This document shows positions 11,298-21,576 of a stretch of 64,000 nucleotides of DNA, one piece after another. A program made the translations under genes and the position numbers. The notes beneath the pieces are model-generated. The model did no database searches, was not told the DNA's origin, and saw only the letters and a program-made list of their open reading frames with translations. The first letter of the stretch is position 1. The number at the start of each line of letters is the position of its first letter. This DNA is from Cristatella mucedo (Eukaryota > Bryozoa > Phylactolaemata > Cristatellidae), in assembly GCA_009760855.2 (NCBI GenBank), contig WPIO01000039.1, forward strand, positions 2,223,501 through 2,287,500, written 5' to 3'.

Positions 11298-14200
11298 GCT
11301 GCCGACGCCGGCGCACCAGTCAGAAGCATTTTGTTTCTCACGCTGCTCTCCGGGTCGCTATATAGGCACACACTTATCGTACTGGCGCTGGGGCAGCTGG
11401 GCTCGCTGCTACTATGTGGATCGGGCGTCTTCAGCGAGCTTCTTCAGGAAAGGCATGTCTCTATGGCAGCAGGTGAGTGCCGGCTTTTCCCTGTGGCTTT
11501 TTGAGCTGCCCTGCCGCTTTTTTGAGCTGCCCTGCCACTTTTTGAGCTGCTCTGCCGCTGCTGTGGCTGTTTGAGTGTACTCGTGCTTGAATGCCACCAT
11601 CTGATAGGGTGGGTGGCTAGCAGCAGCCAACCACTGCTGCTGTTGCCAGGCCTTGCGGCAGCATGTATAGCTTGGCTGCAGTGCCCCGCACGTGCGGCAT
11701 GTCGCAAGGCCTGTGGTGCTCTGCAACGGCTGCCTTATGTTTACAATTCGCAGCTCAATGCTTGCTGGTGTACATGGCACTTGCCGTCTCCTACACGATG
11801 AGGATCGGTTTGAGGCGGGAGCGTAATATTGTCGCCATCCTGAAGGAGCGTGGATGGAAGTATTTCCTGATCGCGGTGTGCGACGTCGAGGCACACTACA
11901 CCGTGGTCAAGGCCTATGAATATACGACGGTCATGAACGTGCAGGTAGCAACTACTGTCAGCGTTGCTGTAGTTTGCGACTTACGTGGGCAACCGAGCCT
12001 GCCACGTTTGCTTTGCTAGTGTAGAAGTAAAGACTTTGCAGCAGTGTAGAAAAACCATGTTAGGTTTGCTTTCTGGTTCGTGCAGCCAATTCGCCAGCGC
12101 TGCCATATCTAGCCTCTTTTTTTTCCCTTGCCTCCCAGCTGCTGTGCTGCTTCGCCATCCCAGTCGTGTTGATCATCTCGAGGTACGCCATGCGCGTCCA
12201 GTACGGTATTGTGCACTTGGTCGGAGTGCTGATCTCGCTCGCTGGTGTCATGACCCTCGTCGGAGTCGATTTCGTACACAGCCAAGGCACTGTCGACGGT
12301 AAGCATGGCTGATGCAGCAACGTCAGACGATGCGCGTGCCTTTACTTTGTAAACCGTGCCGAAAAACGGGGCTGCAGAGCTTCTGGCCTCAGGGCCTGCC
12401 ATCAATTGTTTCTTATTTGCAGCCTCCGATTTAATACTGGGTGATTTGTTAGTGGTGTTGAGTGCGACACTGTACGCGGTCACAGATCTATTTTGTGAAT
12501 TTGTTTCTAAGAAATTTGATACCCAGGAGTACATGGGAATGATCGGCTTATTTGGGACTGTTATTTGTGGCATTCAGATGTAAGTAGTTACTTGCCGAGC
12601 CGAGTAAGTACCAAAAGTACCATGTATGTGCCGTGCGTACTGTGAACTGTTGTTATGTACATGTATGTGCAGTGCTCGAACTTCTACCGTGGTGACCGGT
12701 ACATTGCTCGTGTTCGCATACGGCACAACAAGCCTTTTTGAGTCTCGACAACACCCAAGGCTCTTTCCTGACCCTTGAGGTTGCCTGCTCAGCCTGAAGT
12801 GGCAAGAGTCACCTTAACCTAACAATGAGCTTTCTTTGCCAGCTGCCGACCTTGGTACTGATATTAGTGGGTAGAGGCAGTGCCCTTGATGCCATTGTCC
12901 TAGTCAAGTGTCGACTGGTCATTTTCGGTACCCTCATGTTACCTTTGACTAGTTCTTTTGTGATCCAACTAAAAGCATAACTGGAACCGCCAAGGATTGC
13001 CTTGCCAAGTTGTGTGGCCTTGGCTCTCGATCCTTCTGCCCACATGTGCAATCGCTGTCATACGTTTGCATTTATAGTGCTACCGGTAGAGCACTGGCAA
13101 GACCCTTGCCGTGATTTTGCAGTCAGGCCCTCATCCTCGATCGCCATCTCCTTTTTGTCACATTTATTCAGAAAACTTTTCTTTACGAATGTGCATTGTA
13201 TGGATTACCACAGTTGCTAACAGATGACCTAGCATTGGTTCTTTGCCTTCCCTAGGCGGACAAGCATGTTTTCCTTTTAGCAAGGCTGCCCGAAAAATGT
13301 CCCTGTGCCTCTATACTATTTCTATATGTAAGCCATCGCCTTGTTTTTCTTTAACCCGGGCTGTTCAGCAAGTTCCCTTGGCTAAAGACTTAACAGTGAA
13401 TCTCGTTCATTTAGCATTTCAAAGGTAGCTGTCGCTTTTCATTTAAAACTGCTGGCGACATTGCTCTTCAGATCCGGGCTGCAGATCTCATGTCCATGCT
13501 ATGCTATCTTCTCTCTTGCAGCCACTTATGGCATTTCTTTTTCTCTTGTCCTTAACCCCCTTCTGCTATTTTTCGTTCTGTTCTTTACTCAGCAATGCTT
13601 ACAATTCAGCTATCCAAAACATTCTTTGCCATGTGAAACGAAGGCAGTTGGCACCTGGTTGCAGACTGAATGCCACTTCAGCTCTGAGGGCACTAGTGAT
13701 AACTTGGTGGCATAACACCAGCATAGTCTGCTATTTGAAGTTCAATTCATCTGGTCGTATCATTAAGTAAGACCCGGAATGTTGCCCTCTGTAGCTAACC
13801 TGTGTCCTCAGTTTATGGCCTGGCAGAGGTGCTTTCTGATCTCTGCCGAACCCTTGAGCCACGGTGCCACCATCCTTCACTATCGTTTCTACGCTGGAGC
13901 TCACTGCCTGTGGACTCATCACTGTCATAGTAAAAATACAGTTCTGTGCATACAATTACACCGTCTGTTGCACATCACTTCCGACAGTATTCGTTGCCAT
14001 CTTGCCGCATGTCAGAAGGACTCACTTTAATTAGTAGGGACAGAAAAGAAGTCAAACTGCTAACTGATGAAAGTCTTCGACTATGCGAGTGTAGCTCTGA
14101 GAGTGATCCTAACAGGTCGGAATGCCTTTTTGATAGGTTTTATGCTGTACATTATGATCATTAACTATCAACATATACTGGCTACTACTTTGCTTCTGAT

Positions 14201-15444
14201 CGTCAGCAACCAACCGTGTTATTGTTAGCTAGCCCTTCGAAACGTGCGACCAGTTGGCTCTTGAGTGCCTAAGCTGATCTGCATGCAGATGCAGATATCG
14301 CTTACCAGCCCTCGGCTACCACGACCCTCCCCCGGCAGTTGTGTAGCAACAAAGGGAAGTTGGCAAGGCACATGTGCCCAAGCTCGCTATCGATCACCTC
14401 ACTGTCTGATATCGTGAGCCTGAAGCCGTTTGGTGTCTCGGTTGCAGGTTTGCACTGGAGCATGAACAAATCGTGAAGACGGTCTATACATACGATATAG
14501 GTACACGAAATCTTGTTCTGCAGACCTGTGTCACATGTCGCTTCGGAGCTGTATGTAGCTCGGTTCAGGCTTCTCTGGAAATTCTTCTGTGTCCAGTATC
14601 AGCAGCTTGCAGCAGCAGCAGATGACTCCTGCATCACATCGCAGGCTGTCTCTTTGCAGTGCTCTATCTGGTGGGATTCGTCACCGTGACTATGGCCCTA
14701 TATGTTCTATACAGCTATGCCCTCACGAAAATGAATGCTGCTGCTCTGAATTTGAATCTTCTTTGCACCGACTTCTACGCCCTGCTGGCTGGAACGATAA
14801 TATTCCACAATACGGTAGGCCTTGTGTTGTAGTTCATCGAATGGAGGATTTTCTCTTCTTTTTTTTGATCGCACTGTAGCTAGCTTACTTACGATGGACT
14901 TGCTATTCGGTTGTAGGTGCATCCACTTACGTATCTGGCATTCTTCTTGATCATTGTCGGTGTCGTTATTTATTACACGAGGCCGACAAAAGTCATGGTT
15001 AAGCCTAGAAAGCTCAAGACTGTCAGTGAAAAAGTCGACGAGCAGTGCATGAATGCCGAAAAGCAGGCACTTGCTGCTGGCGAAGCCATCGACACGATCG
15101 AGCTTACCGAGGTCGTGGTCCAAGCGCAAGGCAGCGAGAACGGCCGCATTGGCAACGAACAGCTGGCAAGGTCAGGTCCTTTGAAGCTGGGGAGAGATAG
15201 TGAAGTTAATCTCGAGGCTTTAATGCCGGCCGACTTTGAAACCGAAAGCGGCCTAGGAGTAGAGGAGGAAGATGCAGATGTCGAGAAAAAAGCCATGTTA
15301 CATCCGACTGGCGAAAATGATAGCGACTGTGGGAGCAGCAGCGTTGACAGCCCATCTTTGTCGCGTACAGCTGGTGCAGCAGCCTGTCAAGGACCTGAAG
15401 CTGATTTGTTACTGGCTAATCACCCGAAGGGTGGCTCTGTGTGA
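11298..15444 (+). CDS. SLC35F-family solute carrier (7 exons found; 5' end incomplete)
   Basis: Probable multi-pass membrane transporter of the SLC35F1/F2-like group (drug/metabolite transporter fold). Substrates are poorly defined for this group, so none is assigned. Seven exons join in phase: ~11366-11472, 11754-11944, 12139-12298, 12423-12579, 14448-14500, 14660-14814 and 14917-15444. Conserved family stretches occur in order: LALGQLGSLLLCGSG, WKYFLIAVCDVEAHYTVVKA, YEYTTVMNVQLLCCFAIPVV, LGDLLVVLSATLYAVTDL, GMIGLFGTVICGIQMFALEH and ALNLNLLCTDFYALLAG. The C-terminal tail of about 145 residues is hydrophilic and acid-rich, longer than in typical relatives. An in-frame stop at 11295-11297 forces the first recognised exon to start after it, and no ATG follows in frame. 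At least one upstream exon with the initiator must therefore exist. Confidence 0.88.
11366..11472 (+). CDS. SLC35F-like, first recognised exon
   Basis: Encodes the first transmembrane region, LIVLALGQLGSLLLCGSG, then VFSELLQERHVSMAA. It ends at the donor CAG|GTGAGT in phase 1. The acceptor is uncertain: AG at 11364-11365 fits the phase, but its pyrimidine tract is weak. Any start between 11298 and 11366 is possible. Confidence 0.75.
11498..11562 (+). repeat. Three ~22-bp tandem units in an SLC35F-like intron
   Basis: Three successive copies of TTTTTGAGCTGCCCTGCCRC, with one or two differences each, lie in the intron between the first two recognised exons. No function is evident. Confidence 0.8.
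11754..11944 (+). CDS. SLC35F-like exon (TM2-TM3)
   Basis: Acceptor ATTCGCAG and donor CAG|GTAGCA. It enters at phase 1 and leaves at phase 0. It encodes QCLLVYMALAVSYTMRIG followed by the hallmark WKYFLIAVCDVEAHYTVVKA and YEYTTVMNVQ, the most conserved block of the SLC35F family. The open frame reads on upstream (ATG 11663), but that part lies before the acceptor. Confidence 0.92.
12139..12298 (+). CDS. SLC35F-like exon (TM4-TM5)
   Basis: Acceptor TTTTCCCTTGCCTCCCAG has a strong pyrimidine tract; donor ACG|GTAAGC. It encodes LLCCFAIPVVLIISRYAMRV and HLVGVLISLAGVMTLVGVD. Phase 0 in, phase 1 out. Confidence 0.92.
12423..12579 (+). CDS. SLC35F-like exon (TM6-TM7)
   Basis: Acceptor TTCTTATTTGCAG and donor GAT|GTAAGT. 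It encodes SDLILGDLLVVLSATLYAVT and then EYMGMIGLFGTVICGIQ. Phase 1 in, phase 2 out. It is followed by the largest intron of the gene, about 1.9 kb with no recognised element. Confidence 0.93.
14448..14500 (+). CDS. SLC35F-like microexon
   Basis: A 53-base exon between TTGCAG and GTACAC. It encodes FALEHEQIVKTVYTYDI, corresponding to the cytosolic LEHKEL segment of SLC35F proteins. Phase restores the frame on both sides. Confidence 0.8.
14660..14814 (+). CDS. SLC35F-like exon (TM8-TM9)
   Basis: Acceptor TGTCTCTTTGCAG and donor ACG|GTAGGC. It encodes VLYLVGFVTVTMALYVLYSY and ALTKMNAAALNLNLLCTDFY. It carries the family signature in which T/S-A-x-x-x-NL-x-LLT-D-x-Y precedes the ninth segment. 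Confidence 0.92.
14917..15444 (+). CDS. SLC35F-like terminal exon with long acidic tail
   Basis: Acceptor GGTTGTAG in phase 0; TGA stop at 15442-15444. The first residues complete the last transmembrane segment, YLAFFLIIVGVVIYYTRP. About 145 polar residues follow, with Glu/Asp-rich and Ser-rich stretches such as EEEDADVEKK and SDCGSSSVDSPSLS, probably cytosolic. The tail has no recognised domain. Confidence 0.9.
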   Translation: MHPLTYLAFFLIIVGVVIYYTRPTKVMVKPRKLKTVSEKVDEQCMNAEKQALAAGEAIDTIELTEVVVQAQGSENGRIGNEQLARSGPLKLGRDSEVNLEALMPADFETESGLGVEEEDADVEKKAMLHPTGENDSDCGSSSVDSPSLSRTAGAAACQGPEADLLLANHPKGGSV

Positions 15445-15922
15445 TGTGGGTGCGATGCATAGTTAAGCCCGACCTGCTGGATTCCTTCATTCTCAGAGCC
15501 CATGTCGACTATTGGATGCTGCTACCCCAGCACCAGAGCCTGTCTGCTTTACATCTTATTGTAACCTCTTTCTGAATAACAAGTAAAAGACCGCCGTGGC
15601 CGCTATATGTTAGGGCCCAACGGTGGTGCAATGTGAGTATTAGCTCTGCACTTGACGTGTCAATGCGTGCCTACCGCCTGAATGTGCACACGAGCAATCT
15701 TGGAAGCAGCTTCACCACTGCTTTCGTGGCATACCGTATGCATTTTCATTGCTGGAGTCCAGATTCAAGATCATGAAATCGCCGGATGCTGGTTGGCAGC
15801 TGGATAGCAGTGCTTAGCCTTGCCTTTTGCATGCTTCCTGCATTGCAGGATCCATTTATCTCCTTCCTCCGGAAGGGCACAGCTATGTTGCTGTTGCAGC
15901 AGCCTTGCCGGTTTTTGTTTTT

Positions 15923-15928
15923 AATAAA
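15923..15928 (+). terminator. Candidate polyadenylation signal AATAAA
   Basis: Canonical hexamer 479 bases after the SLC35F-like stop codon, in a T-rich context. It would give a 3' UTR of about 0.5 kb. Position and motif only; the cleavage site is not visible. Confidence 0.5.
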
Positions 15929-16499
15929 TTAAGACTTCTTTGCTCTTAGAGCAGTAACGTGTTTTGCTGTAGCTCAATAGTCGTTTTACTGTCACATGTG
16001 CTACGGCTTGTTGTGGCACTACAGCACGGTGATGGATGTAAATGCAGTGTCAGACGATATGATTACTATGGGTGCTACATAGTGGAGGCCGATACCTCAC
16101 TCTGGTATTCGAACCGACGTCATCGCGATTTAGAAGCCTTAAGTGTTGTACACGAGATGTGGGGAGCTCTGAATTCCTTTTGGGTGGGGGCGTCCGTTTA
16201 ACTAATGTAATCGTGTCAAGTGAGATGACGTAAGCATCCAGCAGTCTGTGTGAAACACACGGTGCCCCTTACTGGTGAACTGGAATTAGACGCCCCAGTT
16301 TCAGCCCACATCAAAGGAGACATTACCAGCAGACAGGATGGCTGGGACTGCCAGCTGCTTCTGGAAGGGGCTCGGCCGGCTGCAGTACTGGGTTCGTTGC
16401 TGACTGAGCACAGCTGGTGTTAATAGGCAGCCGCTAGAAGCAGCTGTCGTACAAATAAAGTAATGCAAGTATAAATCCTTACCACAGAGTGTGTATGTT

Positions 16500-16940
16500 A
16501 GTTGGAAAGAAATGCTTGACACACCCCTTCCTCTCTTTATTCTCTTTCTCTTCCTTCCCCTCTTTATTCTCCCCTTCTCTTTTTCACCCTTATCTTGCTT
16601 TCCCTCCATCTCTCTCTCACTCTCTCTGCTTCTTGTTCCCAGTCTCTCCCTCCCTGCCTCCCTGCCTCCCTGCCTCCCTGCCTCCCTGCCTCCCTCCCTC
16701 CCTCCCTCCCTCCCTCCCTCCCTCCCTCCCTCCCTCCCTCCCTCCCTCCCTCCCTCCCTCTTTCCTTCCTCTCTTCCTCACTCTTTCCTCTCCATTTCAC
16801 CTCCTGCCTCTTCAGCCTTCCTCTTTTGCTACTTCTCTTTTCCTACATCCTCCTGCTCTTCATCCATTCCCCTCTTTCTGCTTCCCTTTCTCTTCCTTTC
16901 TCCCCCACTGCCTCCCTTCCTTTCGCTCTCTCTAGATGAC
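16500..16940. repeat. (CCCT)n/(CCTG)n pyrimidine tract
   Basis: A polypyrimidine region whose core, about 16645-16760, is uninterrupted CCTC/CCTG tetramers. The open frames of 114-166 codons across it encode only Ser-Leu-Pro repeats and are artefacts. Mirror-symmetric homopyrimidine of this kind can form triplex DNA. Confidence 0.93.
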
Positions 16941-17898
16941 CTCAAGACACTGCACTTTACTGTCTATGAGATTCTATGTAGAGCAGCCTAGCTCGAGGTT
17001 GGTGGGTCACTTACAAGAAGCTCTCCTGCTGTGAGTACTATCGACAACAGCCGCTCACGGCTAGTTTGCATTAAGTTCTGCTATCCCGCCACAGTGCCCC
17101 CATTATGAAGGCGTAGGAGAGCACGCCACGACTGTCACCAGTCGTCTTAATCCAGTGGCACACATTGCTAGAACAATCAGTGTGCTGGCTGAAGTTGTGA
17201 CTCGCAGGTAGTGGCGATAGCTGCTGCATGAAAAAATCTGCATGCACCGAACTGCAAAGGCCAACTGGCACTGCATGTGCAGCCAGCAGCAAGCACTACA
17301 ATTTATTGCGAACCAGAGCCAGAGAGGTGTTTTCATCTTAGCGTGACTGACTGCACCAGCAGCACCAGCAAGATTAATTTTTTGACCGCCTGCTATTTCC
17401 TTACTGCAGCCACCCATCGCAGACTCGACATGTATCTAAGTACCACTGCAGCTGCCTTCGTAGGCCAGGCGGTGCTGGGTCGGGCGCCAGAGTACTAGAC
17501 GTCCGGTTGAATGCAGGCTGAAGCAGACCTGCAGGAGAAGCCTGTGTAAACGCTGACAGCGGAAAGGTTGGCTTTTTCAACCGCTGTGCAATCTTTTGCG
17601 CAATTCTTGTCCTGTGACGAAAGGGAATCGCTTGCTTGGAAGCACGGCCCAGCAAGGCATGGGGAGGGCATTGTGTCGAGAGATGCGAATGAGGCAGCCC
17701 CCTGCTTGTTCACCCGACCGATGGGAGAGAAAGAAAGTGAGGCTTCGGTGGTGTGGGGCACACCGAATGTTGTTCTCACCAGCTCAGCTGGTCGTTGACG
17801 AGCAGTGGGTCTCGAAGGCTCCACTCTGGTTTAGTCAGCAACGTGCACGTGATCAATTACTATAGCCGGCCACTGTTTTCGGGTGACAGCCTGGGAGC

Positions 17899-17899
17899 G

Positions 17900-17945
<46 letters not shown>

Positions 17946-17956
17946 TGCTCTTGCTC

Positions 17957-18029
<73 letters not shown>

Positions 18030-18040
18030 GTCTCTCTCTC
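17899..18040. repeat. (CT)n-(CTGT)n compound microsatellite
   Basis: CT repeats with two small interruptions run into about 17 CTGT/GTCT tetramers, then CT again. Long open frames on both strands here are repeat artefacts. Confidence 0.96.
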
Positions 18041-19058
18041 GACTTACCTGGATGGCCTGGGAAACCCGGTCTCTCCTCTGCAGAGAGCTGACTGCCCACG
18101 ACGGCTTCAAGAGTGGCTTCTAGGTGAACTGACAGCTAATGCAGCACTCAAGTGGTAAGCATACTGGCAGCCCTATGATCTGCCGGCGCCGGTACGTCAG
18201 TAGAGAGCCGCTGATAGGGAGGAGCAGCTTGCTGTGGCAGCAGCCAGCACGACTGTGCAGCTTAAGGGATGTGAGCCAGTGAGGGAACAATGACTAGCTG
18301 GGTGACTGAACACATCAGCCTGCAACCGCAGCCTCTATGAAGTACTGTATTACATTCAAGCTCGTTCGAGTAGTTGCTAATCAGTGCAAAAGCTAAGAAT
18401 GATTGACGAAAAGTTATAACGTATGCACATTTCGGTAACAATTTTTCTGATTCCTTAGGTGTTTTGCCAGATCGTTATCCTGCTTCACCAGTGAGCTGGA
18501 AAGAAACTGCTGGGTGGCTCGTGGCTGATCTGCTGATGCGTAGCAAAACTCTTAACTTTAGCCCACTATGCACTCGACGGCTTGAACAATTGTACGTGTT
18601 TCCTCCTTCTCATGCCCCCAGGTGCTCATAGGGAAATAAAGAAGCTGACCCTTTGTTGTCAGTAAAGGACTGTCGGTGGCAGTGTCGTTGGCTCTGCATG
18701 TCGCCAACTATGGAACTCACTTCTACAATTGTTGTAGCTAAGCGGCATTTCACCTCCTGCTGCCGTCTGTGAAACTTCCACCAAGCAGCATGGCATTACT
18801 GTTTCCATACTGCTTTTCTTTTCTGTGTGAGATGTGTGTCTGTTGGTTACAGGACGCCTGACGAAAGCGGATAGGATTTGATTGGGTAATTAAAAATACC
18901 CTCTAGGAGGACAGGGAACAGGAGGAAGGAGCTGCTGCAGTGCAACGCTAATAGCTGATCGAAATCAAAGAACTGACGGTCACATATAAAAACTATAAAT
19001 CAAAGATAGGATGTGCATGCATTGGGCCAATTCAAGTCGCTGAATTTTTGTACCACAA

Positions 19059-19084
19059 CGCCGCCGCCGCCGCCGCCGCCGCCG
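19059..19084. repeat. (CCG)n trinucleotide repeat
   Basis: About eight CCG units, uninterrupted. They read as Ala or Gly runs in a spurious 64-codon frame on each strand. Confidence 0.93.
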
Positions 19085-19699
19085 AGCAGAATCAGACCAT
19101 CGACATAAATCGCGTACAGGATGGGAAACGCTACTTTCCGATGGCCTTTAGATTCGTGCCGGCAACGCGGTCGGCTTTCGGTGGCTTTGTGCACGTCGGG
19201 ACCGTGCTTACTTGCTGCACTTCACGAACAGCTATTTGGTAGAGCGGTCAACAAAGAGTGAAAGAGAATCTGCTAGCTTATTCTGCATAACGAGATGTAC
19301 ACTTACATAAGCCCGTGGCTATCGGGTACTCACTAGTTCAGCAATTGCTATGGCTTGCCAGTCCATGCTTGAGGTGAAGCTAGCAAACATAGCTGTAATC
19401 AGCTGCTGTGACCAACCGTAATCTGCCAAGTTAGCTATTGCTTCCTGTTTTATGTTTCATCAGCCGCCTGCTATATCCCAACTTGCATTGTCAGGCAGGT
19501 GGTTATTGCTGCCAGAATTTAGGCCGGTTGACCTATAGACAATGAAATCTGGTGTGAGCCAGGATGCCTTTGGTAGCTGGTATAGATTGCACGTGCAGAG
19601 ATATAGTGCAACTTTGACCCACTGTCTAAGCCTTAGCGGATATTTTCGTATAAAGATATACTGAACCTCTAGGAAAAGTGAGTCGAGACCTCAAGCAAT

Positions 19700-20750
19700 C
19701 ATTTTTATGCTGGCAATCGTCACCTGTATTTATCATTTAGGCGGTCTGATGCAGCGACTGATAAACTGAATACTTGCCTTGCACACATTTGATCCTGCAT
19801 GTCAACCGTTTCCCTCAAATTAAACGACGATAACACGGAGCTACTACTCATAGGACACCTCAAACTTGTAGCTGGACTGGACGACATTAATCTTCTAATA
19901 GGTGGTGCTGTTTCACGATTGTTGGCCTTGCTCGTAGTTTAGGTATCATCTTTGACAACTGCCTAAATTTGGATGGTTTTGTTAAGAAGACTGCATCCAC
20001 TGCTATCCATCACGTCCGATCTCCAATTTAGATTAGGGACTGCATATCAAGGTGGCTTGCAAAAAATATCAAGTAGCTCTATGGTTGTGTATCGGCTAGA
20101 TTATTGCAATTTCCATTTGGTCAAGCTACCAAATAAGCCACTAGGCCAATGCAGCTACTGATGAACGTTGCTGCAAGGTTACTTAACAAATCCCAGAAGT
20201 TCGACCACGTGTCTCCTTTGCTAAAGGAGCTTCGATGGCTCCCGGTTGATCAATGGATACAGAGTAAAGCTCTTATGCTAACCCACGAGGGCTTGGCTCC
20301 TTCGTACCAAGCCGAACCACTGCACATGTTTCAGTCTCCTAGTGCCCTCTAGTCCTTTATGGACAATGAATTAGCTGTTCCACTCCTTTGCTCAAAGACC
20401 ATTGGTGGCAGTAGCTTCAGTAGCTTGAGCTCTTCAGGTCCTAGACTGTGGTACTCATTTCCACAATACTTCAGCAACATCTACTCTCGTGCTGCCGACT
20501 ATGGCACATCTTTCCCAGTCGTCCTGAGCTGCTACTTCCATGCAACTAACTACCTCAATTGCCCTTCTGATTCAGCTATGAATCTCACGTTCTCTTTCTT
20601 CGTGCGAGATAAAGTCTGTCGGCTAACGAATGCATACCGAAATTGGCTCAGGCTTTGAGTAGGCTATAGAAAACTCCCCTTCGTCGCACCCACAAAGTCT
20701 TTGTGGCATGCTTTGCGGAGTTACAGGCTAAGGCAATTACGATATAGGTG
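19700..20750 (+). mobile_element. LINE-B copy, 5'-truncated and decayed
   Basis: It begins at the RT active-site region (FYAGNRHLYLSF, where YADD would be expected). It continues with LKLNDDNTELLLIGH, a YRLDYCNF block, and ELRWLPVDQWIQSKALMLTH, then SSGPRLWYSFP. It ends with the LINE-B tail (GAATGCATACCGAAATTGGC through CGGAGTTACAGGC) at 20625-20745. The frame is broken several times. It is the most complete forward-strand LINE-B copy in the window. Confidence 0.82.
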
Positions 20751-21174
20751 CGTATATTTAAACACACAAAGTATTGTGACCATCCAGCAGCAAGACGGCA
20801 GCCGTAGGAGTCATTTGAGGTCAAAGGAAGTTTGTGGGAGGGGGCGTTCCCAGCAAGGAGCTTAAAAGACAACAATGCTCCCATTCAGCCGGCGCATCTC
20901 CATTGAGGCCAGGTCTGCATCTGAGAAGCTTTTTAGCTGTCTCTTCGCATGAAGTCACCTACATACTCAAAAATGGAGGGCTACTAAGAGCAAATACAGA
21001 ACACGTTCTTCCTTACACACTGCCAATGGAAGTACTTGTAATGCTTCGTTTTCTAATAACGTTGGTCAACCAAATGCTAGAGCATAGTCATCTGCAATCA
21101 AGCAAGAGAAGATTAAATTCACCCCTTATCTTCAGCTTCCAGTCTCAGTTAAGGAGCATTTTTGGTTCTTGCTA

Positions 21175-21576
21175 GCTTCTTCGAACTCCAATCCTCAAAT
21201 CCTTTGGAAATCGTGCCTTTAGTTATTATGCTTCCAAAGCTTGGAACTCACTCCTGACTTGCGTCATGACATCCCTGACTTGATCACATTTAAAAAGAAC
21301 TTAAAATGCACCTATTTGTGACAGCATTTAGTGGGTCCCTGTGATTCATGGTGTATATGCTTATGCATGCTGACACTCTTGCATACTGCCACTAGCCACA
21401 AATGCATGCTGACCATGTGCATGTCATCCCTAATCATGTTATTCATGTTGTTTATCAAGCATGATACCACTCACCATTTGATCGTGTTTCCTTTGCAGCA
21501 AATGTAAAGTGCCTTGAAAGAGATTGAATTCTCCGAGGGCACTTTATCAAGTGTATTATTATTATTATTGCTATTT
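21175..21576 (+). mobile_element. LINE-A 3' end
   Basis: Starts inside the last codons of ORF2 (blocks such as AATCCTTTGGAAATCGTGCC). It continues through the family 3' UTR with TGCATGCTGACCATGTGCAT and ends in the double stem-loop tail followed by (ATT)n. It is a severely 5'-truncated insertion. Confidence 0.88.

Larger units (their letters stand above)
16941..19699. other. Repeat-rich stretch without a recognised gene
   Basis: Apart from the CT/CTGT and CCG microsatellites listed separately, I see no coding exon or transposon signature. Open frames are under 110 codons and unrecognised. Confidence 0.45.

Noticed and set aside
16489-16991. Open frames of 114-166 codons on the + strand
   Set aside because: They translate the CCCT/CCTG repeat as Ser-Leu-Pro runs; length is due to absence of stop codons in the repeat, not coding.
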